The position numbers and the translations under genes are program-made. This document shows positions 43,854 through 52,849 of a stretch of DNA of 64,000 nucleotides, piece after piece. The stretch's first letter is position 1; each line of letters opens with the position of its first letter. This DNA comes from Verrucomicrobiota bacterium (GTDB lineage Bacteria > Verrucomicrobiota > Verrucomicrobiia > Limisphaerales > JADJPG01): the NCBI GenBank assembly GCA_016713365.1, contig JADJPG010000013.1:62001-126000 (forward strand), in the 5' to 3' direction. The notes below the pieces were generated by a model. The model worked only from the letters and a program-made list of their open reading frames with translations. It searched no databases and was not told where the DNA came from.

Positions 43854-46193
43854 TCACTTCGACTCCGGCCAGTTCAGGTGCTTGTGCAGAAAACGATACG
43901 TGCCCTGACCGTTGATCGTATGCGGGCCGTTGAAGAACTCGATCTCCGTCCGATCCGCGATGCCCAGCTTCGCGTAGAAGCGACGCACGCGGGCGAACTC
44001 GTGCGCGACCCATTCGTCGGGCGCGACGCCGTCGTGATGCCCACGCTCGACCATGAACGGACGCGGCGCGATGAGCGCGGCCATCTCGGCGTAGTTGAAC
44101 GTGTGCGCGAGGTTGAACTCATACATGTCGTATTCGATCGTGTAGAGATAGCTGTAGGGCGAATCCACCGTGGCGCACTTCGTGGCCCACTCGTTGAAGT
44201 CCGCCGAGCAAATCGAGAGACAGTAACGATCCAGCAAGGCCGGCACGCGCATCGCCGTCTTGCCACCGTAGCTCAAGCCGTAGAACCCGATGCGCTTCGC
44301 GTCCACGAACGGCTGCTCGGAAAGCCAGTCGAGGATGCGCTCGTGCTGCGCCGTGATCACCGAGAAGAGCGAACGACCGGTCGCGTTCGCCTGGCGCTGG
44401 AGCACGCGGAACTTGTCCACGCCGCGATACGGATTGTGCGGGGCGAAGACGATGAACCCGCGCTCCGCAAGCCGCGCGGAAAACGCTTTGTAGGCACCGT
44501 AGGCGTACGACTTCGTGTCGTCGGTGATCGTATCCGCAGGCACGCCTTCGAGTCCGTGCTGGGTGACCACCACCGGGCGACGCTCGCCGGGCTTGAGATC
44601 CTTTGGCAGCAGCAACACGCCCCACGCGTAAACGTCCGGCCACACATCGAACATCACGTCGTAGCCGGTCCACTTCTCATTGTCGTAGATCTTTCTGGAA
44701 CGTGGATTCGCCGGCAGCGAAGCAGCGGGAAACCGACCGATGACGTCATCCCACAAGTTCGAGCGTAGCGATGGAATCGCCGCCATCCACACGTCCGCCT
44801 CGGTGGCCTTGATCGGTTTCCAGAACGCCTCGTCACGCTTGCGTTCGGAGGCGCGCAGGAGCGCTTGGGTGAAATCCACGAGTTCCGAAACTTGGCGCTT
44901 CTGACGTTCTGCGGAGCTGAACTGAACGCCGCGACGATCGTCCGGCGCCGCGCCCGGCGGTTTGGATTCACCTGTCATGCCGAGCAGCTTGAGCAATTCC
45001 GCCAGCGCGCGATCGCCGCAGGCCGCGATCGTCGCGCCTTCGTTCCCGTGCAGGAACCGGACGTGGTTGGTGAGCGGCTTGACGAGATCGCGCGTGCGGT
45101 TCACCTCGTAGTCCACGGTATTGAAGTCCGGCGTGCGCCATTTGCCCGACGCCGCGCCGCTGCGCCCGGACTGTGCTTTCGGCGGACCATCGATGGTCGG
45201 CGTGTCGCTGTGCTCGATGATCAGTGAACGTGGCGCAACGAGGCTGGCGATCTCCGCGTCCCCAAACTCGCGGAGCAGTCCGAAGACGTTCCGATAAATC
45301 GGTTCCGACCAGACACCGTCGCGGTGGTCGAAGTACCCACTGACCAGCGCGACATCGATGCGCGGATCCAGCGCAGCGGCGTGGAGCGCAATCAATCCGC
45401 CCTCGGCATAGCCGGCGATGGCGATGCGCGCCTTGGAGTCCGGCGCCTTCGCGGCTTCGGCCGAGAACCAGTCCACGGCGGCGAGCGCTTTCTGCACTTC
45501 GTAGCCGATGATGTGGCGCCCGAGTTCGAAGGCCTGACGATAAATCCATTCGCGATGCGGAAGGTTGGTGAAGCGCCGCAGGGCCTGATTGCCCGACCAC
45601 GTGTCCTTGCGATCAATCAGCACGGGGACCAAAACCTGGCAACCATGTTCGGCGAGGCGACGCGGCAATTGGGACGCCGGCGCGACACCGGCAGTCAGGC
45701 CGCAGATCATTTCGGGCGTTTGATCGGCATCCGGCAGCACGACGATGCGCGCATTGATCACACCTTTGGGTTGCAGCAGGAGGCCTTCGCCATGGACGCC
45801 TTCCAGCACCGGCCAGCGCACGGCGCGGATGGTGTAGAGATCCGTTTCCGAGACGAGAGAAGGTTCCAGCGTGGTCTCGATGAACTGCAGTTCCGTCACC
45901 GGCAGCCGGGTGTCCACGACGCCGATCATCTTCCGCAACCGCTCACGATTCGGCGCAATGGAATTCTCGTGGGCTTCCCGGGACGAAAAATCCGGCTGCC
46001 AGAACCGGGCGCGATTGGTCTCGGCGCTCTCGATCTCGCGCAGGAGAAACTTGGAGATGCCTTCCACCATCTGGGCGGAAAGATCGCCATTCACCGTCAG
46101 GGGTTTCGTCCCGGCGAGCAGGCCATCCTGTGCGCCAGCAGAGGTGACAAATCCCAGCAATGACAGGCAGAGGAACGTGTGGAGCGTTTTCAT
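43854..46193 (-). CDS. Exported protein with two alpha/beta-hydrolase domains
   Basis: ATG at 46193 gives 779 residues with a signal peptide (TLHTFLCLSLLGFVTSAGA). There are two alpha/beta-hydrolase-like units. The first (about residues 100-400) has VVLPDADQTPEM, a GYAEGG elbow (acidic residue in place of the Ser nucleophile) and SLIIEHSD. The second (about 480-779) has PVVVTQHGLEGVPAD, a GLSYGG elbow with the Ser intact, CSADFNEWATKC and VERGHHDGVAPDEWVAHEF with the catalytic His. The second half should be an active esterase of the acetyl xylan esterase/dienelactone type; the first seems degenerate. Such exported tandem hydrolases suit carbohydrate deacetylation. It is divergent from the frameshifted dehydrogenase gene. 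Confidence 0.8.
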   Translation of the reverse strand: MKTLHTFLCLSLLGFVTSAGAQDGLLAGTKPLTVNGDLSAQMVEGISKFLLREIESAETNRARFWQPDFSSREAHENSIAPNRERLRKMIGVVDTRLPVTELQFIETTLEPSLVSETDLYTIRAVRWPVLEGVHGEGLLLQPKGVINARIVVLPDADQTPEMICGLTAGVAPASQLPRRLAEHGCQVLVPVLIDRKDTWSGNQALRRFTNLPHREWIYRQAFELGRHIIGYEVQKALAAVDWFSAEAAKAPDSKARIAIAGYAEGGLIALHAAALDPRIDVALVSGYFDHRDGVWSEPIYRNVFGLLREFGDAEIASLVAPRSLIIEHSDTPTIDGPPKAQSGRSGAASGKWRTPDFNTVDYEVNRTRDLVKPLTNHVRFLHGNEGATIAACGDRALAELLKLLGMTGESKPPGAAPDDRRGVQFSSAERQKRQVSELVDFTQALLRASERKRDEAFWKPIKATEADVWMAAIPSLRSNLWDDVIGRFPAASLPANPRSRKIYDNEKWTGYDVMFDVWPDVYAWGVLLLPKDLKPGERRPVVVTQHGLEGVPADTITDDTKSYAYGAYKAFSARLAERGFIVFAPHNPYRGVDKFRVLQRQANATGRSLFSVITAQHERILDWLSEQPFVDAKRIGFYGLSYGGKTAMRVPALLDRYCLSICSADFNEWATKCATVDSPYSYLYTIEYDMYEFNLAHTFNYAEMAALIAPRPFMVERGHHDGVAPDEWVAHEFARVRRFYAKLGIADRTEIEFFNGPHTINGQGTYRFLHKHLNWPESK

Positions 46194-46333
46194 GCGCTTG
46201 ATGGGCGCATCATTGGAGAACGATGAAAGAGCTGTCGAGCGAAACATCCCTTGCGACGCATGAGTCAGGGGTGGGCCGGACGTCTTTACACAAAATGAAT
46301 TTGCCGCCCAGCTCGCCAGTCAATCCACCCGTC

Positions 46334-46930
46334 ATGAATCCCGTCATTCGACTCACGTGCATTGGCATGCTCAGCCTCGGCTGCGCCGGCATCGTTTCCG
46401 TCAACGCCCAGAATACGCAAAAGCCGGCCGAGAAACCGAAGCCCAGCGGTCCCACGCCGAGCGGTCCGCAAACGGACGGCGCGTTCCGCAAGGTCATCCT
46501 CGACGGGGATCGCGAAACGGACGGCGAATGGCGCGACACGGTGATCGACCCGATGGAGATGGCGGTCGCGCCCGACGGCCGCGTGCTCTGGGCCGAACGC
46601 GCCGGCGTGGTGAAGATGTGGAAGCCGGAGACGAAGTCCACTGTCGTCATCGGGAAGGTCAAAGTCTTCGACGGTCTCGAAGACGGTTTGCTCGGCATCA
46701 CCATTGATCCGAACTTCGCGAAGAACGGCTGGGTGTACCTGAATCATTCCACGCCGGAAACCACCAAGGACGAGAAGGGGCACAAGACCGGGGATCATCC
46801 GTGTTTCGCGCTTCACGTTGAAGGGCGAGCAGCTCGACATGGATTCCGAAAAGAAGATTCTCGATATCCCGACGCAGCGAGACGAGTGCTGTCACGTCGG
46901 CGGTTCGCTGGGCTTCGACGCGGCCGGTAA
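46334..46930 (+). CDS. PQQ-type sugar dehydrogenase, N-terminal part; frameshifted near 46790
   Basis: ATG at 46334 starts a signal peptide (RLTCIGMLSLGCAGIVSVNA), a Pro/Lys-rich linker, and then the first blades of a glucose/sorbosone dehydrogenase propeller: FRKVILDGDRETDGEW, MEMAVAPDGRVLWAERAGVVKMW, GLEDGLLGITIDPNFAKNGWVYLNHSTP. The frame goes wrong after HKTG at about 46790, where a run of four G has one base too many for the family reading I-I-R-V-S-R-F. The rest is in the next frame. Earlier in-frame ATGs (46223, 46295) precede the signal peptide and are not needed. Confidence 0.82.
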   Translation: MNPVIRLTCIGMLSLGCAGIVSVNAQNTQKPAEKPKPSGPTPSGPQTDGAFRKVILDGDRETDGEWRDTVIDPMEMAVAPDGRVLWAERAGVVKMWKPETKSTVVIGKVKVFDGLEDGLLGITIDPNFAKNGWVYLNHSTPETTKDEKGHKTGDHPCFALHVEGRAARHGFRKEDSRYPDAARRVLSRRRFAGLRRGR

Positions 46931-48002
46931 TCTCTACGTCGCGATCGGCGACAACACGAACCCGTTCGATTCCGACGGCTTCTCGCCCACCGACGAGCGC
47001 CCCGGACGCTCCGCGTGGGACGCGCAGAAATCGTCCGCGAACATGAACGATCTGCGCGGCGGCATCAGTCGCATTCACCCGGAACCGGACGGCAGCTACA
47101 CGATTCCGAAAGGCAACCTCTTTCCGCCCGGCACACCCGGCACGCGACCGGAAGTTTATGTGAAAGGGACGCGCAACGGTTATCGACTGTCGGTGGATCA
47201 GCGTACTGGCATTCTCTATTGGGGCGACGTTGGTCCTGATGCCGGCGGTTTTGATCAGAAGCGCGGCCCGGGTGGGTTCGATGCCGTGATGCAGGCCAAG
47301 CAACCAGGCTTCTTCGGCTGGCCGTATTCGCGCGGCGACAACAAGGCTTACGCGAAGGTCGATTTCGTGGCGCGCGCCGAATACTCGAAAGCGCGCGCCG
47401 AGTATGACAAAGCGAAATCCGCCCACGACAAGGCGGTGAAGGCCGCGAAGGAAAAAGGCGAACCCGCCCCCGCGCCGTTTGAACTCAAGCCTCCGACGTC
47501 CTACACCGCAGGCGAGCCCGTGTTCTTCAATCCCGCGAAGCCGGTGAACGCCTCTCCAAATAACACCGGCACCAAGGAACTGCCGCCGGTTCAACCTGCA
47601 TTCATCTGGTATCCGAACGGACAATCCACACGATTCCCGGTCGTCAACGGCGGCGGCGGTCGCACCGCGATGGCCGGACCGGTCTATTACTACGACGAGA
47701 AACTGAAATCGCCGCACAAGCTGCCGAAGGAATTCGATCGCACGCTGTTCATCTACGAATGGTCACGCAACTGGATCATCGCCGTCCATCTCGACGAGCA
47801 GAGCAACATCGCCAAGGACGCGAGCGGCAAGCCGCGCATGGAACGTTTCTGCCCGAACATGACTTTCAAGCGCCCGATGGACATGGAACTCGGCCCGGAT
47901 GGTTGCCTCTATCTGATCGAGTTTGGAACGGGCTGGGGGAACAACAAGGACACGCAGATCGTCCGCATCGAATACACGGGAGCCGAACACGCGGCGAAGT
48001 AA
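46818..48002 (+). CDS. PQQ-type sugar dehydrogenase, C-terminal part (continuation after frameshift)
   Basis: This frame resumes the propeller: LKGEQLDMDSEKKILDIPTQRDECCHVGGSLGFDAAGNLYVAIGDNTNPF, with H and R residues typical of soluble aldose sugar dehydrogenases, VYVKGTRNGYRLSVDQRTGILYWGDVGPDAGGF and a C-terminal blade MDMELGPDGCLYLIEFG. A helical insertion rich in Lys/Ala/Glu (AEYSKARAEYDKAKSAHDKA) interrupts the propeller at about 47380-47480. Whether PQQ is bound was not tested; many Verrucomicrobia relatives are heme-linked instead, but there is no CxxCH motif here. The TTG at 46818 is probably not a real start. It is convergent with the sulfatase gene. Confidence 0.82.
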   Translation: MKGEQLDMDSEKKILDIPTQRDECCHVGGSLGFDAAGNLYVAIGDNTNPFDSDGFSPTDERPGRSAWDAQKSSANMNDLRGGISRIHPEPDGSYTIPKGNLFPPGTPGTRPEVYVKGTRNGYRLSVDQRTGILYWGDVGPDAGGFDQKRGPGGFDAVMQAKQPGFFGWPYSRGDNKAYAKVDFVARAEYSKARAEYDKAKSAHDKAVKAAKEKGEPAPAPFELKPPTSYTAGEPVFFNPAKPVNASPNNTGTKELPPVQPAFIWYPNGQSTRFPVVNGGGGRTAMAGPVYYYDEKLKSPHKLPKEFDRTLFIYEWSRNWIIAVHLDEQSNIAKDASGKPRMERFCPNMTFKRPMDMELGPDGCLYLIEFGTGWGNNKDTQIVRIEYTGAEHAAK

Positions 48003-48016
48003 GGACGCGGCGGCAT

Positions 48017-49426
48017 TTACTGCTTCACCAGCGGGTCATCGATGCTCTGCTGCCATTCGGTGAGGCGCTTCTGCAATCGGGCTTTCGCCTTCGCGAACTC
48101 CGGCACGGTGTAGAGGTTTCGTAGCTCGCCCGGATCGTCCCGGAGGTTGAACAACTCGTCCGCGCCTTCCGCCGAGTGACGCACGAGCTTCCAATCGCGC
48201 GTGCGAATCATCCGCATCGAATCCTTCGCGTCGTTCTGAAGATCGTATTGGGCGAAGATCGCGGGACGCGGCGTAAAAACTTTCCCACGGAGGAGCGGCG
48301 AGAGATCGATTCCTTCCTGCGAGTTGCTGGCCGGAAGCTTTACCCCGAGCATGCCAAGCACTGACGCGTGCGTATCGATGTTGGAAACGCGTTGTGGAAT
48401 TCGTTGTCCAGACTTGGTAACACCGGGCCAGCGAACGATCCACGGGATGCGCAGCGATTCTTCGAACATGTTCGGGCGCGTCTGGCGTCCGGCACCGGCC
48501 AGCTTGTCGATACGATACGCGTTCCCCTTCGAATGGAGACCGTGATGCCCAATCATGTAGCCGTGATCGCTCGTGAACATCACGATCGTGTTCGTGGCGA
48601 GATTCAACTGGTCGAGCAGCGCGAGAATGCGGCCGAGATTGCGGTCCACCGAATGAATCGCCGCGTAGTAGGCGCGGGTCCATTCCTTCACTTGGGCGAC
48701 GTTCGTGCCGGCAGCGATCGGCACGGTCGGATCGAGATTCGCGAACGGCGCAGCGTCCACGTCCGGCACCGGACCGTAGGGCAAATGCGGCTCGCGATAA
48801 TGCACGAGCAGCGCAAACGGTGCGGCGCGGTGGGTCTCGATGAACTGCAGAGCGGCGTCCGTGAGAATGTCCGCGCCGAAGCCCTCCACTTTCGTCAACT
48901 GACCGTCGCGTTCCAGCTCCGGATCCTTCGGCTTGAAGCTTCCACCCAACGCTCCGAAGAACGTGTCGAAGCCGAGCCGCGTGGGATGATTCGTCGCCTG
49001 CGAGCCGAGGTGCCACTTCCCAATCAGCCCGGTGCGCCAGCCGTTCTGTTGCAGCATTCGCGGCCAGGTGACCACGTTCGTGGGCAGGCCGAGTCCATCC
49101 TGACCCTGTTTCGGCGTGATCCAGTCGGTGATGCCGAGCTGCGTCCCATAACGCCCGGTCAGAAACGCCGCGCGGCTGGGCGAGCAAACCGGCGTGCAGG
49201 TGTAGGCATTCGCGAAGCGGGCGCCTTCGCGGGCGAGGCGATCCATGTTTGGCGTGCGGGATTCCTTGTTGCCGTAGGCGCCGACCGACCACTCGGATTG
49301 ATCGTCGGTGACGATGGAGATGAGGTTCATCCTCGGCGCGGCAGAGGCGGGAACCAGCAGCCACAGCAGCAGCCACAGCGCGTTCGCCGTCGGAGTTCTG
49401 AATGGAAGAGGCAGTGGTAGTTTCAT
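48017..49426 (-). CDS. Secreted sulfatase (S1 family)
   Basis: The 469-residue protein has a signal peptide (ANALWLLLWLLVPASA) and starts MNLISIVTDDQSEWSVGAYG. The formylglycine site is CSPSRAAFLTGR (C-x-P-S-R). GLIGKWHLG, LVHYREPHLPYGP, MFTSDHGYMIGHHGLHSKGN and WKLVRHS complete the sulfatase metal and substrate segments. It differs from the first sulfatase (25491-26942) in motif wording, so the two are not recent duplicates. It is coupled to the membrane-protein gene upstream by a four-base overlap. The glycan target is unknown. Confidence 0.9.
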   Translation of the reverse strand: MKLPLPLPFRTPTANALWLLLWLLVPASAAPRMNLISIVTDDQSEWSVGAYGNKESRTPNMDRLAREGARFANAYTCTPVCSPSRAAFLTGRYGTQLGITDWITPKQGQDGLGLPTNVVTWPRMLQQNGWRTGLIGKWHLGSQATNHPTRLGFDTFFGALGGSFKPKDPELERDGQLTKVEGFGADILTDAALQFIETHRAAPFALLVHYREPHLPYGPVPDVDAAPFANLDPTVPIAAGTNVAQVKEWTRAYYAAIHSVDRNLGRILALLDQLNLATNTIVMFTSDHGYMIGHHGLHSKGNAYRIDKLAGAGRQTRPNMFEESLRIPWIVRWPGVTKSGQRIPQRVSNIDTHASVLGMLGVKLPASNSQEGIDLSPLLRGKVFTPRPAIFAQYDLQNDAKDSMRMIRTRDWKLVRHSAEGADELFNLRDDPGELRNLYTVPEFAKAKARLQKRLTEWQQSIDDPLVKQ

Positions 49427-49836
49427 GAGCGCGGCGGGGAATGGGGCGGCCGGTTGTTCCGACTGCGCCAGACGAACCAGAATCCAGCGAAGCCGCCGAG
49501 TCCGACCATGATCAAGGTCAACGGCCTCAAGTCAGCCAAGTGGGCGAGGAAATAGGACAGGCTGTCATCGTAGGCGAACGGGAAATGGCGCCACTCCGCG
49601 AACAGATAAAGTGCGAGCGCCACGACGCCGCAGATTGCGGCGACAGGGACATTTCGCTGCGTCGCCACGAAGCCGCCTCCGAAACCAAGCAACACGCCGG
49701 GAATGGCTGGCGCGTAGAATCCTTGCGAAACCAGCCATCCGAAAATGAAATATCCGATCACTCCGCCAGCCGTTGCCGCTGCCAGAGTCAGCGCAGCGTT
49801 CAAGCCGGGCGCGTCGGACTTCGATAAGGCATCCAT
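49423..49836 (-). CDS. Small membrane protein of unknown function
   Basis: The 137-residue protein has about four membrane helices: LAAATAGGVIGYFIFGWLV, PGVLLGFGGGFVA, VAAICGVVALALYLFAEW and LTLIMVGLGGFAGFWFVW. It resembles short integral proteins found in many Verrucomicrobia, with no known role. Its stop overlaps the sulfatase start (ATGA), so the two are translated together, although this may not reflect shared function. The upstream region is shared with divergent glnD. Confidence 0.7.
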   Translation of the reverse strand: MDALSKSDAPGLNAALTLAAATAGGVIGYFIFGWLVSQGFYAPAIPGVLLGFGGGFVATQRNVPVAAICGVVALALYLFAEWRHFPFAYDDSLSYFLAHLADLRPLTLIMVGLGGFAGFWFVWRSRNNRPPHSPPRS

Positions 49837-49910
49837 GACTTTGCCGGATACTCATCAAACGGCGGCGACGACGCAAGCGCCGCAGTCGGCATTCTTGGCC
49901 GCGCGGAATC

Positions 49911-49938
49911 TTGCGTTCCCGCCGGATTCTCTTACCTT
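49911..49938 (+). promoter_or_regulatory. Candidate promoter of glnD
   Basis: TTGCGT (49911-49916), 16 bp, TACCTT (49933-49938). The ATG at 49947 follows eight bases later, consistent with a leaderless transcript. Confidence 0.4.
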
Positions 49939-49946
49939 CCCGCCCG

Positions 49947-52745
49947 ATGCCGAACCTGTTGGAAAAGTTTGAAGCCAGCGCCGCCGCGCGCCTCGACGGC
50001 TACTCGCCGGCCGAGGACCTGGCCCGCTACAAAACCTTCCTCAAGGTCGAGTCGCACCGGCTGAAGATGCGCCATCGCGCGGGCGGCAGCGGGCTCGAAG
50101 TTTGCCGCGGCCGGGCCATGCTCGTGGACGTGCTCATCCGGCAGCTTTGGAACACCGCGAAGGGCAGCATGTCCGAACAGGCGCAGAAGGAATTCCCGCC
50201 CGTGACGCTGGTGGCACTGGGCGGTTACGGACGCGGCGAGCTCAATCCGCTCAGCGATCTCGATATCATGTTCCTGCACTACGGCCAGGTCGTGGTGGGC
50301 ACCAAGCCCCTGCCCTCCTTGGCAAAGTTGATGGACGGCATTCTCATGCCGCTCTGGGATCTGGGATTCAAGGTCGGCCACTCCGTTCGCACGATTGCCG
50401 AGTGCGTCGAAGCGGCGAACTCGAAGTCCGACCCGAAAAGCATGGAGAGCAAGACGTCGCTGCTCGAAGCCCGGCTCGTGGTCGGCGACACCAAGCTTTT
50501 CGACAAGCTGGAGAAGACCGTCGTCGCAAAATGCGTGGAAGGATTCGAGGACCAGTATATCGCAGCGCGAATGGTCGACCAATCCGAGCGGCGCACCAAG
50601 TTCGGCAACTCCGCCACCATGCAGGAGCCGAACATCAAGAACGGCTGCGGCGGCCTGCGCGATGTGCAGAACCTGCACTGGATGACGTTCTTCAAATATC
50701 GCACGCGCACGCTGGCCGAAATGTTGGAGCGCGAGTTCATCACGGCTTCCGAGCGCAAGCAGCTAGAGACGGCGTATGACTTCCTGCTTACCGTGCGCAA
50801 CGAGATGCATTATCTCTCGACCTCGCCGAAGTATCCCTCCGACAACCTGACCAAGTCGCTCCAGCCCACCGTCGCCACCAACCTCGGCTACACGGATCGA
50901 TCGCCCAGCATCCGATTGGAAAAGTTCATGCGCGATCTTTACAGCCACATGCGGAATGTCTTCCTGATCACCCGCACGCTGGAGGAACGCCTCGCCCTTC
51001 TGCCGAAGCAGCATTTGCTCCCGGATTTGCGCAAGCTCGGCCGGTTCATTCCGGCGCCGTTCAAGAAGGCGCCGCCGCAGGTCATCGATGGTTTCAAGTT
51101 CGTCGGCGACCAGATCCAGATCGTTTCGAACCGCGTCTTCAAGGATCAACCGCGCCGCCTGATGCGCGTCTTCCTGCACGCCCAGCAACGCGGCCTGAAG
51201 CTTCATCCCGATCTCGCCCAGCTCATCCGCAAGGATCTGCCTCTGGTCGATCGCACGTTTCTTTACGACGAACACGTTCGCGAAACGTTCCTCGAAATCA
51301 TGGGGCAACGCGGCAACGTCGCACCCGTCCTGCGCGCCATGCACGAGGTCGGGATGCTTGGGAAATACATTCCTGAATTCGGCAAGCTGACCTGCCTCGT
51401 GCAGCACGAGTTTTATCACCAGTACACCGCGGACGAACATACGCTCCAGTGTCTCGCCCAGCTGGACAAGGTCTGGGAATCACAGGAGCCGGTTTACAAC
51501 AATTACGCGGATATCTTTCGCGAGATTGATCATCCGTTCATCCTCTACCTCGCGCTGCTTCTTCACGACGCCGGCAAGGCCCTGCACACGGGAGACCATG
51601 CGGACGTCGGAACGAAGATCGCCCTGCGCGTGGCGAAACGGCTCGCACTGGACGGCACCACCACGCATTCCCTGCGCATCCTCGTCGAGCAGCATCTGAC
51701 CCTGGCCATGATCTCGCAACGTCGCGACCTCGAAGATCAATCCGTGATCCGGAATTTCGCCGGCATCGTCCAGACCCAGGACAATCTCCGCATGCTGGCG
51801 TTGCACACCTTCGTCGACTCCGTGGCCACCAGCGACAAGCTCTGGAACGGGTTTAAGGATTCGTTGCTCTGGTCTCTTTACCAAAAGGCGATGCAGGTGC
51901 TGCAGGGCGGCACCGATTTCATTCGCGCCGAGGCGAAGCACCGGCAGCTGCTCGCCGAGGAAGTTTCCAAGATGATTCCGCGCACGTTCCATTCGGACGA
52001 AGTGGAGGCGCATTTCAACACCCTGCCATCGCGGTATTTTCAGATCCATCAGGCGAAGGAAATCTTCGAGGACCTCTCGCTGGCGCATCGTTTCATGCAC
52101 CAGCAGATCGAGGAGGAGGACAAGGCGCTCGAGCCCGTCATCGCCTGGCACACCGAGCGGGACCGCGGCTACAGCACCGCGAAGATCTGCACGTGGGATC
52201 GAGCCGGACTCTTCAGCATCATCACCGGCTCCTTCAGCGCGGCGGGCATCAACATTCTCAGCGCGCAAATCTTCAGCCGCGGCGACGGCATCGTCATCGA
52301 CACGTTTGAAATCACCGACGCGACCGCCGGCGGCGTGGTGCATCGCGAGGAACGCGAACGCTTCGAACGGATCTTGAAACAGGCGCTCGTCGAGGAGGGA
52401 CCGGACTTCCGCACGCTTATCGCGAAACGCAAATCCGCCCGGCCGCTCTATCAATCGCTGCCCGGCGACCGAATGCCCACGCGCATCTTCTTCGACAACG
52501 ACACGTCCGAGCGCCGCACCGTCATCGACCTGGAAACCGAGGATCATCTCGGTCTGCTCTACGCCGCCGCCAGCGCATTGACGGATGCGGGCCTGGACAT
52601 CTCGCTGGCGAAGATTTCTACGGAGAAAGGCGCGGCCATCGACAGCTTCTACGTCTCCGAGATCGACGGCCAGAAGGTAACCGACCCGCTGCGCCAGCGC
52701 TTCATCGCTGAAAAACTGATGTCCGCCCTGCGCACGTTGTCCTGA
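49947..52745 (+). CDS. glnD: [Protein-PII] uridylyltransferase / uridylyl-removing enzyme
   Basis: ATG at 49947 gives a 932-residue GlnD: the nucleotidyltransferase motif GGYGRGELNPLSDLDIMFL near residue 90, the GlnD-type linker, an HD domain (FILYLALLLHDAGKALHTGDHADVG, at about residues 530-555), and two C-terminal ACT domains (AGLFSIITGSFSAAGINILSAQIFSRGDG and LGLLYAAASALTDAGLDISLAKISTEKGAAIDSFYV). It adds and removes UMP on PII according to glutamine, which the ACT domains sense. No glnB or glnA gene is in the window. A start 12 codons upstream would add Arg-rich residues and overlap the promoter. Confidence 0.93.
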   Translation: MPNLLEKFEASAAARLDGYSPAEDLARYKTFLKVESHRLKMRHRAGGSGLEVCRGRAMLVDVLIRQLWNTAKGSMSEQAQKEFPPVTLVALGGYGRGELNPLSDLDIMFLHYGQVVVGTKPLPSLAKLMDGILMPLWDLGFKVGHSVRTIAECVEAANSKSDPKSMESKTSLLEARLVVGDTKLFDKLEKTVVAKCVEGFEDQYIAARMVDQSERRTKFGNSATMQEPNIKNGCGGLRDVQNLHWMTFFKYRTRTLAEMLEREFITASERKQLETAYDFLLTVRNEMHYLSTSPKYPSDNLTKSLQPTVATNLGYTDRSPSIRLEKFMRDLYSHMRNVFLITRTLEERLALLPKQHLLPDLRKLGRFIPAPFKKAPPQVIDGFKFVGDQIQIVSNRVFKDQPRRLMRVFLHAQQRGLKLHPDLAQLIRKDLPLVDRTFLYDEHVRETFLEIMGQRGNVAPVLRAMHEVGMLGKYIPEFGKLTCLVQHEFYHQYTADEHTLQCLAQLDKVWESQEPVYNNYADIFREIDHPFILYLALLLHDAGKALHTGDHADVGTKIALRVAKRLALDGTTTHSLRILVEQHLTLAMISQRRDLEDQSVIRNFAGIVQTQDNLRMLALHTFVDSVATSDKLWNGFKDSLLWSLYQKAMQVLQGGTDFIRAEAKHRQLLAEEVSKMIPRTFHSDEVEAHFNTLPSRYFQIHQAKEIFEDLSLAHRFMHQQIEEEDKALEPVIAWHTERDRGYSTAKICTWDRAGLFSIITGSFSAAGINILSAQIFSRGDGIVIDTFEITDATAGGVVHREERERFERILKQALVEEGPDFRTLIAKRKSARPLYQSLPGDRMPTRIFFDNDTSERRTVIDLETEDHLGLLYAAASALTDAGLDISLAKISTEKGAAIDSFYVSEIDGQKVTDPLRQRFIAEKLMSALRTLS

Positions 52746-52849
52746 TCGTTGCGGCGGCACGCGGTCCTAATCGCAGCGATTAGCCGGCCCATTCGCTCAA
52801 TAGTCTTGCTTGGAATCCCGCACGGACGTTTGATCGCTCCATACTGTTT

